Shown one piece after another: positions 1 through 6,509 of a stretch of 7,160 nt of DNA. A model generated the notes under the pieces. That model made no database searches. It was not told where the DNA came from and was given only the letters and a program-made list of their open reading frames with translations. The position numbers were made by a program, and so were the translations under genes. The stretch lies in assembly GCA_028678905.1 (NCBI GenBank), contig JAJRCO010000151.1:1-7160 (forward strand). Direction: 5' to 3'. This DNA is from Methanomicrobiales archaeon (GTDB taxonomy: Archaea; Halobacteriota; Methanomicrobia; Methanomicrobiales; JACTUA01). Numbering within the stretch: position 1 is the first letter of the stretch; each line of letters opens with the position of its first letter.

Positions 1-2
1 AA

Positions 3-1382
3 CTCTCTTTTGTGGCCACTCTCCTGATTGTGATCGGGCTGTTTCTTACCGCTGGATGTGGAACGGCTCCTGAATCGGGAACCCCTCCGCCTACCTCTCC
101 TCTCATGACCTCTTCACCCACTCCCGGGTCCGGGGTTCACCAGTACTCCGTCGCACCGGAGGGAAGGGATACCAACTCTGGAACGGCAGACCAGCCGTGG
201 CGCACCCTGCAGCACGCGGCAGACTCGGCAGGGGCAGGAGACACTGTTCTTATCCAGGCCGGAACCTATGCCGAGGAGGAGGTGCAGTTCACCCGCTCCG
301 GATCACCGGGTGCCCCCATCACCTTCACCACTGCTCCCGGGGCGGTGGTGACCCTGCAGGGAAGTCTTCTTCTCAAGCAGGGAACCGCCTACCTTTTGTT
401 TTCGGGACTCCATCTGGAAGGATTCCGCATCTGGGGTATAACGGTGGAGGGGGACAACCACCACCTTCTCTTCTCCAACCTTCAGGTCCGAGGAGGAGAG
501 GCGGGAATCCATTTCACGGACGGGAACTCCGGAGATCCCCCCACTTATGGCCCGGTCCATGACATCACAATTGAGGACAGTATCTTCCGCGATGCGATGT
601 TCACCGCGGTGGACTGTACCCCCGGCCCCTGCAACCAGATGATCTTCCGGCGCTTGGAAATCTCCGGATCGGGCCTCGAGGCAGGATTCGGGGGCGATGG
701 GCTGGGCCTGGAACGGGGGGAGCAGGTGCTGGTCGAGGATTGTTCTATCCATGACAATGGCGGGGATGGCATCGATCTCAACTCCCGGGACTATGCCGGG
801 AATGTGCCGGGCATCCTCGTCCAGCGGAACCAGGTGTACCGCAACCACCTGCAGGGGATCAAGCTCTGGGCCGGAGGACGGATGGAAAAGAACGTGGTCT
901 GGGGGCAGGGAATCGACCCGGTGATGGTGGGGAAGCATCCCTGCACCGTGGAGGTGATCGGGAATACTATTTCCTACAACATGTACGATCTGGCCTTCAG
1001 CGGACGCGACTACGCGTTTGTGGCGGCCTACCCGGAGGACGGCACATCGGCACCCGTCCGGCTCACCCTGACCCACAACATCTTCGCCTTCAATAACCAC
1101 CCGGATCTGGACGGGCACACCGGGATTTACCTGGGTCCGACCGTCACCCTGGTGGAGGAGGGGTATAACCTCTTCTACAGCCGGGAGGATGAGGAAATCC
1201 TCGCCGCGTTCCTGGGGGAGCGGAGCATCGCGCGATCGGAACTTGCGGACGGAACCTGGACCCGGCTCACAGGTCAGGGAAACGGCGATCTGACGGTCGA
1301 TCCGCTGTTCGTCTCTGGCTGGCCCGCGGTGGATCTCCACCTCCGGAATAACAGTCCTGCGGTAGGCTACGGAGCCTACTAA
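3..1382 (+). CDS. right-handed beta-helix lipoprotein (5' end probably outside window)
   Basis: Predicted exported, lipid-anchored protein with a parallel beta-helix fold. A GTG at 12 gives 456 residues, but it has no Shine-Dalgarno site, the frame stays open to the window edge (Leu-Ser-Phe before it) and the signal peptide then lacks a basic n-region, so the real start is probably upstream. Numbering from the GTG: hydrophobic segment 3-13, lipobox LTAG/C with Cys16, then a Pro/Ser/Thr-rich linker to about 42. Residues 45-86 hold the typical opening of secreted beta-helix proteins (YSVAPEGRDTNSGT, QPWRTLQHAAD, AGDTVLIQAGTY). Residues 90-390 show short beta-helix coils rich in N, G and D (ITIEDSIFRD, VLVEDCSIHDNGGDGIDL, VEVIGNTISYN). 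The end (VDPLFV, DLHLRNNSPAVGYGAY) is also typical. Cys202 and Cys207 could form a small disulphide loop. Many relatives bind or cleave polysaccharides, but no catalytic set is recognisable, so enzyme activity is not claimed. It converges on the cupin gene. Confidence 0.85.
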   Translation, partial: LSFVATLLIVIGLFLTAGCGTAPESGTPPPTSPLMTSSPTPGSGVHQYSVAPEGRDTNSGTADQPWRTLQHAADSAGAGDTVLIQAGTYAEEEVQFTRSGSPGAPITFTTAPGAVVTLQGSLLLKQGTAYLLFSGLHLEGFRIWGITVEGDNHHLLFSNLQVRGGEAGIHFTDGNSGDPPTYGPVHDITIEDSIFRDAMFTAVDCTPGPCNQMIFRRLEISGSGLEAGFGGDGLGLERGEQVLVEDCSIHDNGGDGIDLNSRDYAGNVPGILVQRNQVYRNHLQGIKLWAGGRMEKNVVWGQGIDPVMVGKHPCTVEVIGNTISYNMYDLAFSGRDYAFVAAYPEDGTSAPVRLTLTHNIFAFNNHPDLDGHTGIYLGPTVTLVEEGYNLFYSREDEEILAAFLGERSIARSELADGTWTRLTGQGNGDLTVDPLFVSGWPAVDLHLRNNSPAVGYGAY

Positions 1383-1876
1383 CCTTTTTTCGCGGAGACC
1401 ACCGGCAGAGTATCCCGGATCGGAAGCTGGACGACCAAGAGGTGGAGAACGTCTTCCCCGCTATTTTTCCACCTGTGCCCCTTCCCCCAGGTATCCTCCA
1501 GCAGGAGACTGTCCCCCGGCTGGAATTGCTTCATTTCCCCGTCGCTCACTTCCACCTCCATTGATCCCGAGAGGACAACCAGGAACTGCCTGACCGGAGC
1601 TGGCTGCCAGGTACTCGTCCACCCAGGCTCAAGGGAACAGAAAAGGTACACCGAGGCCGGTTCATCCCGAGAGAGGTACAGAAGAGGGGCGGAAGACGCG
1701 GCATTCACCGGGCTTTGATCGACCTTCATACGGTCGAAGTGGGATTCACCGTACCATCCCCATTTTGCCCGTGCATCTGCGTAGATTCGGTGATACACCA
1801 GAGGGGCAAAAGTTCTCGATTCATTCATGCGGATTCCGGATGGAATTCTCGTGCCATCGGGAATAAAGTATGGCAT
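1379..1876 (-). CDS. cupin-fold protein
   Basis: A 165-residue, probably cytoplasmic protein with a single cupin beta-barrel at about 75-152. Cupin motif 1 corresponds to about 90-110 (WQPAPVRQFLVVLSGSMEVEV) and motif 2 to 117-138 (KQFQPGDSLLLEDTWGKGHRWKN). Relatives often have histidines just before the RQF strand. Here that stretch is Q-P-A-P, so of the usual metal ligands only His134 of motif 2 is plain, with Glu108 a possible partner. Substrate and reaction are unknown. Relatives commonly begin near HRIYAD (29-34) and GESHF (43-47), so the first 16-27 residues may be extra. ATG at 1876 is used because a T-rich promoter-like tract lies about 30 bp upstream, which suggests a very short leader. 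ATG at 1828 (Met17) is an alternative, and neither has a strong Shine-Dalgarno site. The gene ends in tandem TAG TAG, the first overlapping the stop of the convergent beta-helix gene. Confidence 0.8.
   Translation of the reverse strand: MPYFIPDGTRIPSGIRMNESRTFAPLVYHRIYADARAKWGWYGESHFDRMKVDQSPVNAASSAPLLYLSRDEPASVYLFCSLEPGWTSTWQPAPVRQFLVVLSGSMEVEVSDGEMKQFQPGDSLLLEDTWGKGHRWKNSGEDVLHLLVVQLPIRDTLPVVSAKKG
1385..1390 (+). terminator. T6 terminator of the beta-helix gene, inside the cupin coding region
   Basis: Six consecutive T begin two bases after the TAA stop of the beta-helix gene. Archaeal RNA polymerase commonly terminates at oligo-T without a hairpin. On the other strand the same bases are A6, part of the Ala-Lys-Lys-Gly codons at the end of the cupin gene. 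Terminator function is inferred from position and composition. Confidence 0.45.
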
Positions 1877-1895
1877 CAGGTGACATCGTGTCCAA

Positions 1896-1920
1896 CGTAC
1901 TCAAAAATAAAAAAACAAAA
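1896..1920 (-). promoter_or_regulatory. probable promoter (T/A-rich box) of the cupin gene
   Basis: The minus-strand run TTTTTTTATTTTTGA is centred about 32 bases before the cupin ATG at 1876. Archaeal TATA boxes lie about 25 bases before the transcription start, so transcription would begin within a few bases of that ATG, giving a leaderless or nearly leaderless mRNA. This would explain the missing Shine-Dalgarno site. The tract also looks like the terminator of the preceding gene, so one element may do both jobs. It is a poor match to a classic TATA box. Confidence 0.4.
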
Positions 1921-1938
1921 TCGCTTTCCTCATGAAAG
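1902..1938 (-). terminator. hairpin plus T-tract ending the TPR gene
   Basis: On the minus strand, directly after the TAA stop of the TPR gene (1942-1940), a small stem CTTTC/GAAAG (arms 1934-1938 and 1924-1928, 5-base loop) is followed by a tract of about 19 bases, nearly all T (1920-1902). This fits an archaeal oligo-U terminator. The stem is weak and may be incidental; the T-tract is the stronger evidence. Confidence 0.6.
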
Positions 1939-1939
1939 A

Positions 1940-4156
1940 TTACAGGGAAGGATTGTCCGAGGGCTTTCCCTGTGCCATCGCATCCTGCACCCTCTTCAAT
2001 CCCTCATTCGCCTCGGGATCATCAGGCTTCAGGGCCAGCGCAGACTGGTAACAGGACAGGGCTTCCGTGTATCGTTCCCGTTGCTGCAAGAGGGCACCCT
2101 TCCGTTTCCATGCCTCCGATCTCTTCGGGTCAAGAGCGAGCGCCCGGTCATAGCACTCCAGGGCCCGATCGAATTCCTGCGTCAGAAGAAAATTCATCCC
2201 GCGCCCGACCCAGGCGGAGACATTATCCGGATCCATGGTGAGAATCTCCTGGAAGGCCTTCTCCGCTTCTGGCCAGTACCCCAAGGCATAGTAGGTGTGG
2301 GCGCACCGAATCCTCAACGAGATATCAGAGGGGGAGAGCTCGATGGCACGCTCATACCAGTTTGCGGCCTCGCGGTACTCTCCCTTGCGGTAAAGCACAC
2401 CCGCGATCCCCTCCATTCCAGGAAGATAGGTTGAATCCAGGTCCAGCGCCTGCCGGAACATGGCGGAAGCCTCCTTGTCCTTCCCGATGGCGGCCAGGGA
2501 CATACCCTTCCGGGACAGGATATCCGCATTCGGCGTTGACGTGTCCAGAATCCGGTCGAAGCACTGCAGGGCTTCTTGGTGCCGATCCAATTTCGCAAGT
2601 AACATACCTTTCCTGAAGAGAGTGCCATACGTTTCTCCAAGCTCCAGCGCCCGGTCATAGAAAGAGAGCCCAACGTCTACATTTCCATGATCGGTGAGGA
2701 GATCTCCCATGATGTTGAGGGCATATATATCCTGCGGATTCAGGGCGAGGGCCTGCTTCACCCTTGCAAGGGCTTCCTCATCCCGGCTCAGGTAATGAAG
2801 GACGGTTGCGGAATGGCTCAGCAGATTGCTGTCCTCCGGATATTTTTGAAGGGCCGAATCGAATAGCATCAGAGCTTCGTCATACTTGACCAGTTGGACG
2901 AGAAGAGTACCCAGTTCATATAACGCCTCCGGGTCTGTGGGATCCTGGTCATAGGCGGTCTGTAGCGACTGCTGGGCCTCCTCATACCGCCCTAACCGGC
3001 TCAGCACCATCCCCCGGTGTTTCCACACCATGGGTACGGTGGTGGTAAAGGAGAGAGCCTGGTCGAGATAGGCAAGGGCAAGGTCCAGTTGTCCCTCCCT
3101 TTCTGCGATCCAGCCCATCTGGAACCAGAGCTGCGGATTCATCCCATCCAGGGAAAGTGCACGTTCAATAAATTGTCTGGCCGTAGAGAAATCATTTTGG
3201 GTGAAAAACAAAGTGGCCATCAACTGGCAGGCCTGAACATGATTCGGGTTCATGGTTAAGAGGGCTTCGAGGGATGCCTGTGCCTCATCCAGTTGCCCGA
3301 GATCCATCAGATCGGATGCCTTTAACCACAGTGCCCCCTCGTTTTTCGGATCGATCGTCAGGAGACTTTCGAGAGTCTCCAAGGCCTCCTCATACCGTTT
3401 TAAGGTAATGAGAAGATTCGCCTTATCGAATAAACCCTTGGTATCCTGGGGGTTGAGTGTCAGGTACTGGTTGTATGCCGCGAGGGCCTCTTCTCCTTTT
3501 CCCTGGGACTCCAGGATCTTTCCTTTCCACCACCAACAAGAGATACAGGTAGGTTCCAGGGTGAGAGCCCGCTCGAAACTATCCAGCGCTTCCACTTCAC
3601 GGTTCAGTTGAGCTAAAACCCTCCCCTTCTCAAACCAGGCCCGTGCAGAGGTGGGCTGAAGGATCAGTGCCCGTTCAAAAGACTGCAATCCCTCCTCCCA
3701 ACGCTTGCGGCGGCAGAGGAGGAACCCCTTCTGTACCAGGGAATCCGCACTGCCAGGTTCGATCTGGAGCACCTTCTCCACGCACTGGAGGGCCTCCTCT
3801 TCGCGGTTGAGGTTAAACAACACCTCCCCTTTCACTGACCAGAGCCTCGCATCCAGGGGGGCGAGGGGGGCCGCGATCTCGAGGCAGGCCAGGGCTTCTT
3901 CCAGGCGGTTCGCTCCGAGAAACACCCGGGCTTTCTCCACCCAGAGAGCCGGTTCGTGCGGGGCGAGGTGACAGGCATGGTCGTAGGCATCGAGGGCCTC
4001 GTCCCACCGTCCCAGCGCCGCAAGGGCACTCCCCTTCCGTTGCCAGGCAAGAGGATGCATCGGTTCGGCACGGACCGCTTTTTCATAACAGTCCAGCTTC
4101 CGCTGCAGGTCCTTCTCATAATCCCCCTGGTCGATCCAATCCTGTGCGGTCTCCAT
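1940..4156 (-). CDS. large tetratricopeptide-repeat (TPR) protein
   Basis: Predicted cytoplasmic scaffold made almost wholly of TPR helix pairs; partner proteins are unknown. ATG at 4156 is chosen over an in-frame GTG at 4165 because AGGTGGGGG lies six bases before the ATG and the GTG falls inside that ribosome site. This gives 738 residues. After a short N-terminal helix region with a half-repeat (KLDCYEKAVRAEP) there are 20 back-to-back units covering about 37-715. Nineteen are 34 residues and unit 14 is 33. Typical unit: AWFEKGRVLAQLNREVEALD-SFERALTLEP, matching the TPR pattern of W/L, G/A, Y/L, A and P positions. A 23-residue polar tail follows. There is no signal peptide, membrane segment or catalytic domain. 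Units 9-10 and 14-16 are more degenerate than 3-7 and 17-20. TPRs form a right-handed superhelix of about 7-8 units per turn, so this would make 2-3 turns. It has its own promoter and terminator, so it need not share an operon with its neighbours. Confidence 0.92.
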   Translation of the reverse strand: METAQDWIDQGDYEKDLQRKLDCYEKAVRAEPMHPLAWQRKGSALAALGRWDEALDAYDHACHLAPHEPALWVEKARVFLGANRLEEALACLEIAAPLAPLDARLWSVKGEVLFNLNREEEALQCVEKVLQIEPGSADSLVQKGFLLCRRKRWEEGLQSFERALILQPTSARAWFEKGRVLAQLNREVEALDSFERALTLEPTCISCWWWKGKILESQGKGEEALAAYNQYLTLNPQDTKGLFDKANLLITLKRYEEALETLESLLTIDPKNEGALWLKASDLMDLGQLDEAQASLEALLTMNPNHVQACQLMATLFFTQNDFSTARQFIERALSLDGMNPQLWFQMGWIAEREGQLDLALAYLDQALSFTTTVPMVWKHRGMVLSRLGRYEEAQQSLQTAYDQDPTDPEALYELGTLLVQLVKYDEALMLFDSALQKYPEDSNLLSHSATVLHYLSRDEEALARVKQALALNPQDIYALNIMGDLLTDHGNVDVGLSFYDRALELGETYGTLFRKGMLLAKLDRHQEALQCFDRILDTSTPNADILSRKGMSLAAIGKDKEASAMFRQALDLDSTYLPGMEGIAGVLYRKGEYREAANWYERAIELSPSDISLRIRCAHTYYALGYWPEAEKAFQEILTMDPDNVSAWVGRGMNFLLTQEFDRALECYDRALALDPKRSEAWKRKGALLQQRERYTEALSCYQSALALKPDDPEANEGLKRVQDAMAQGKPSDNPSL
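2012..4048 (-). repeat. 20-unit tandem TPR-coding array, 102-bp period
   Basis: The 20 units fill 2,037 bases: nineteen units of 102 bp and one of 99 bp (unit 14, about 2624-2722). Most copies have diverged in DNA sequence. Some identity remains: GGCCTCCTCATACCG on the plus strand occurs at 2975-2989 and 3383-3397, exactly 408 bp (four periods) apart. This indicates descent by unit duplication, followed by divergence constrained at the protein level. Confidence 0.85.
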
Positions 4157-4168
4157 ATCCCCCACCTA
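4157..4168 (-). promoter_or_regulatory. Shine-Dalgarno site deciding the TPR start
   Basis: The minus strand reads TTAGGTGGGGGAT immediately before ATG at 4156. AGGTG matches the archaeal 16S-complementary core GGAGGTGA and sits six bases before the ATG. The in-frame GTG at 4165 is part of this site and has no comparable sequence ahead of it. Confidence 0.6.
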
Positions 4169-4171
4169 AAA

Positions 4172-4188
4172 GGAACTGGAAGCGTTCC
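4172..4188. promoter_or_regulatory. inverted repeat between TATA box and TPR start
   Basis: GGAAC and GTTCC arms (4172-4176 and 4184-4188) are separated by seven bases. A nested GGAA-GCG-TTCC lies at 4178-4188. The site covers the stretch between the TATA-like box and the expected transcription start, where an archaeal repressor would act. With only 4-5 bp arms, chance is a fair explanation. Confidence 0.25.
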
Positions 4189-4199
4189 TGAATATACCT
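4189..4199 (-). promoter_or_regulatory. TATA-like box of the TPR gene
   Basis: The minus strand reads AGGTATATTCA, with its centre about 38 bases before the ATG at 4156. A start of transcription about 25 bases downstream of the box would fall near 4169, giving a leader of roughly a dozen bases that still contains the AGGTGGGGG ribosome site. The spacing is consistent with a working archaeal promoter. Confidence 0.5.
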
Positions 4200-4221
4200 T
4201 TGGATACCGGTGGGAATACCG

Positions 4222-4238
4222 AAAAAACTTGGAAAAAA
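4222..4238 (-). terminator. double T6 terminator after the PEGA/unknown gene pair
   Basis: On the minus strand two runs of six T (4238-4233 and 4227-4222) follow within 30 bases of the TAA stop at 4253-4251. This is a typical archaeal arrangement and separates the PEGA/unknown pair from the TPR promoter. Confidence 0.6.
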
Positions 4239-4250
4239 GGAGAATGGGAG

Positions 4251-4760
4251 TTAAGCGTCCACTTCCGCCGCCTCCACATATCGCCTTCCACTCTCACACT
4301 CTCGCCGGATGACAAATCCCCGTTCGAGGAGCATTCGGAGGAAGCTGCGATCGTATGCATACCTCCGATCACGGATTTCGTACCCGGATATCCAGGGAAC
4401 CTTCTCTAGGTATTTATTACGAAGGAATGAGATCCCTTTCCTGCGTGCTTGAATATACTCACTCTTTTCCGGGGCGCCAAAGAGGTGGTTCAGTTCCTGG
4501 AAGACCTCAGAATGAACGGGAAAGCACTCATTCGCGTGCTCGATCATATACCGGGTGTATTCCTCCATGCTGGGAAAAGAGAGAATGCCCTTACTCCCGC
4601 AATAGAAATACCATTCCTCATTTTCCAGGACGATATGTGTTCGTTCCCCGGCGGCCTCATCCCATAGGCAGATTAGGACAAACGATCCTGCCGTGCTGAA
4701 TTCGGAAAATCGCCTCAGGAAAACCGATCGCAGAACCAGGGACTCGAGGTCAGGTGCCAT
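4251..4760 (-). CDS. uncharacterised 169-residue cytoplasmic protein
   Basis: I do not recognise this family. There is no signal peptide or convincing membrane segment (FVLICLW at 27-33 looks like a buried strand). Predicted strands in the first half (SFVLICLW, THIVLENEEWYFYCG) give way to a helical middle (FPSMEEYTRYMIEHANE 62-78, EVFQELNHLFG 85-95) and a basic helical stretch (ARRKGISFLRNKYLEKVPW 105-123). The C-terminus (FLRMLLERGFVIRRECESGRRYVEAAEV) could form a helix plus beta-hairpin, loosely like the end of a winged helix; this is only a resemblance. Cys residues at 31, 54, 79 and 155 form no metal-binding motif. The gene starts 18 bp after the PEGA-gene stop, lacks a Shine-Dalgarno site and is followed by a terminator. 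It is therefore probably co-transcribed with, and perhaps translationally coupled to, the PEGA gene. Its frame is the same as that gene's, with one TAG between them. Confidence 0.75.
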   Translation of the reverse strand: MAPDLESLVLRSVFLRRFSEFSTAGSFVLICLWDEAAGERTHIVLENEEWYFYCGSKGILSFPSMEEYTRYMIEHANECFPVHSEVFQELNHLFGAPEKSEYIQARRKGISFLRNKYLEKVPWISGYEIRDRRYAYDRSFLRMLLERGFVIRRECESGRRYVEAAEVDA

Positions 4761-4778
4761 TCGCAGGAAAATTAGGGA

Positions 4779-6494
4779 CTATTGGCGGGATCGCCAGAAA
4801 ATCAGAACCGCGCCGACCGCGATCACGGCACATATCCCCTCAAACCCCGGACTCGCCTGTGCCGCGGTCATCTCGGCCGCGACCTCAGACTCTGCCCCGA
4901 TGGAGACCTGGACTGTCTCCTCATAATCGGCGTACCCGGAGTGGGTGAGCAGGACTCGATGTGTCCCAAGGGTAACGGTCGAGAGGGTGAGCGGGGTCAC
5001 ACCTAACCGCTCCCCATCCAGGTAGACATTCGCCCCGTCGGGGGCGCTTCGGATGACCAGGGTGCCAGTTCCCGAGGGGGCTACGGTGGCGGGGAGAGTG
5101 CCCGAGGATGTCCCACTCTTGGCAATAAGGGTGATAGTGATGGGCATAGTCGCTCCGGTGACAATGGTTACCGTCCCCGTCCAATCGTTGTAACCGGGAT
5201 AGGAAAGGGTGACCGTATGTGCGCCGGCCTTCAGATTCGGTATGCTCTTCGGTGTTGTTCCCTGATCGATCCCGTCCAGGCGGATCGCGGCGTTGGTGGG
5301 GATGGACTGGATAGTCAGGGTTCCTCCTCCGGTGGCGGTCGTCTGCTGCGAGGTGGTAGTGACTATCATTGTGGTCGTCTGTGGCAGGGCTACCAGCTGG
5401 ACCGTGACCGGTGCCATCTTCCCCGCCACAACCGTGAAGGTTCCCGTGTATTCGGCATATCCGGCTTTCTGGAGATTCACTACGTGACTGCCGGGGAGAA
5501 GTTCGATCCCCATGGGTGTGATACCGGTTTTCACCCCATCCACCAGGATCGTCGCTCCAGAGGGGGTCGAGGTGATGGAAAGCCCTCCGGTCGTCGGGAT
5601 GGGGGTAAGGGTCGCGCTGAGGGTCGCTATCTGACCGGCAACGACCGTGACGGCGGCCTTGTAATCCTGATAACCCGCCAGGGTCAGATCCACGGTGTGC
5701 GTCCCGGGGGTCACCGAGGTTATGGTGAGCGGTGTCGTCCCCTTTGACGCTCCATCCAGATAGGCGGTTGCACCCGCAGGAGAGGAGCTCACGGAGATCT
5801 TCCCGTAGATGGGGGTAACCACGGCCATCAGGTTGATGGATGTGCTGTCCGATTGCCAGTAGAGCTGCGTGAACGCCCACACCGTATAAGTACCGGCGCC
5901 TGGAAGCGCGGACGTGTCCCAGGCATAGGTCCATGCCGATCCTTGGACGGGAACATCGGCAATCTTCGTTCCCATAGATATGGATGGTCCCTCCATCTGG
6001 AGATGGACGGTCGTCCCTCCAGAAGTGTCGGTGCCCGAGAGCTGAATGGTATCTCCATAGTAAGCATTGGAAACGGGATTGATCGTTACACCTGTCGTCG
6101 CCGCAAAAACGGTGACGGGAAACGTAACATCCGCGGACCAGATACCGCATGACGTGGCCGCCCGAAACGTAATGGTATATGTTCCCGCATTAAAGTAAAC
6201 GTGCGATGGGTTCTGGTAGGCCGCACCGGAACCCTGAATGATACTGTTGCTGGTTCCATCACCGAAGTCCCAGTACCAGGTGGTGATCGGATCCCCGTTC
6301 GGAGAAGGAGAGGCCACTCCCTCCATTGAAAGGAAAAAGGGTGCATTCCCAGAGTTGCTCCCGGATGCATAGTTTGCCCCCACGTAGCTCGGCGGACCAT
6401 CGCAGGCGGCCGCTCCCACCATTCCGACTAGTATTCCCAGGATCAGGAACGTTCCAATTCCATACCTGAATATGCCCTGAATTTTTTCCCCCAT
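4779..6494 (-). CDS. surface protein: PKD domain, four PEGA domains, PGF-CTERM anchor
   Basis: Predicted cell-surface protein. ATG at 6494 gives 571 residues with a proper signal peptide (MGEKIQGIFR then a hydrophobic core to about 30). An in-frame TTG at 6554 only adds a hydrophilic leader and is not preferred. Domains: PKD at about 45-130 (TTWYWDFGDGTS, NPSHVYFNAGTYTITFRA); an Ig-like strand-rich domain at about 134-225 (GDTIQLSGT, AWDTSALPGAGTYTVWAF); PEGA domains at about 231-298, 303-370, 390-458 and 477-543 (for example SAPDGANVYLDGERLGVTPL). Thr/Ser-rich linkers lie at 371-390 and 459-476 and are candidates for O-glycosylation. The tail SPGFEGICAVIAVGAVLIFWRSRQ at 548-571 has the PGF, hydrophobic and basic order of archaeosortase-processed proteins. 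Cys31, after AAA, could mark a weak lipobox or pair with Cys116. PKD and PEGA domains suggest a spacer or binding role outside the membrane; the ligand is unknown. Confidence 0.88.
   Translation of the reverse strand: MGEKIQGIFRYGIGTFLILGILVGMVGAAACDGPPSYVGANYASGSNSGNAPFFLSMEGVASPSPNGDPITTWYWDFGDGTSNSIIQGSGAAYQNPSHVYFNAGTYTITFRAATSCGIWSADVTFPVTVFAATTGVTINPVSNAYYGDTIQLSGTDTSGGTTVHLQMEGPSISMGTKIADVPVQGSAWTYAWDTSALPGAGTYTVWAFTQLYWQSDSTSINLMAVVTPIYGKISVSSSPAGATAYLDGASKGTTPLTITSVTPGTHTVDLTLAGYQDYKAAVTVVAGQIATLSATLTPIPTTGGLSITSTPSGATILVDGVKTGITPMGIELLPGSHVVNLQKAGYAEYTGTFTVVAGKMAPVTVQLVALPQTTTMIVTTTSQQTTATGGGTLTIQSIPTNAAIRLDGIDQGTTPKSIPNLKAGAHTVTLSYPGYNDWTGTVTIVTGATMPITITLIAKSGTSSGTLPATVAPSGTGTLVIRSAPDGANVYLDGERLGVTPLTLSTVTLGTHRVLLTHSGYADYEETVQVSIGAESEVAAEMTAAQASPGFEGICAVIAVGAVLIFWRSRQ
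4866..5804 (-). repeat. four PEGA-domain repeats
   Basis: Four copies of about 67-69 residues each carry S-x-P-x-G/N-A, a (V/L)DG turn, G-x-TP, a PG/AG/LG-x-H turn, GY-x-(D/E)-(Y/W) and a G-centred final turn. Approximate spans are 5804-5601, 5588-5385, 5327-5121 and 5066-4866. The first two are nearly abutting and the last two are set apart by Thr/Ser-rich linkers. The copies are clearly diverged, so this is an old duplication. Confidence 0.8.
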
Positions 6495-6500
6495 GTACAG

Positions 6501-6509
6501 TCCCCCCCC
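6501..6509 (-). promoter_or_regulatory. G-rich ribosome-binding region with G8 tract
   Basis: The minus strand reads GGGGGGGGA six bases before ATG at 6494. The GGGGA end could pair with the 16S tail only loosely. It supports the 6494 start because no purine-rich site precedes the TTG at 6554. An unbroken run of eight G is unusual for this role. Confidence 0.4.

Noticed and set aside
303..1340. 345-codon open frame on the minus strand across the beta-helix gene
   Set aside because: It is antisense to a gene with clear family motifs. Its translation is low-complexity and rich in H, R, G and P with no recognisable domain, as expected for the mirror frame of G+C-rich coding DNA.
1715..2434. 239-codon plus-strand open frame spanning the cupin/TPR gap
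   Set aside because: It is antisense to the start of the cupin gene and the last TPR units, crosses a T-tract terminator, has no ribosome site, and its translation has no domain-like pattern.
2012..4048. 102-bp periodicity as a CRISPR or non-coding tandem array
   Set aside because: The period is exactly 34 codons of TPR protein and most units are poorly conserved as DNA, so protein-level repeats explain it.
4157..4165. GTG at 4165 as the start of the TPR protein
   Set aside because: The GTG is part of the AGGTG Shine-Dalgarno site for the ATG at 4156 and has no such site of its own.
4779..4781. TAG as a pyrrolysine codon joining the PEGA and unknown proteins
   Set aside because: Three of six genes here end in TAG, one of them twice in tandem. 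The PGF-CTERM tail ends naturally at this stop, so ordinary termination is far more likely.
4921..6150. 409-codon open frame on the same strand as, but out of frame with, the PEGA gene
   Set aside because: The PEGA, PKD and PGF-CTERM motifs are in the other frame. This one is extremely rich in H, R, D and G and repeats only because the underlying DNA encodes PEGA repeats.
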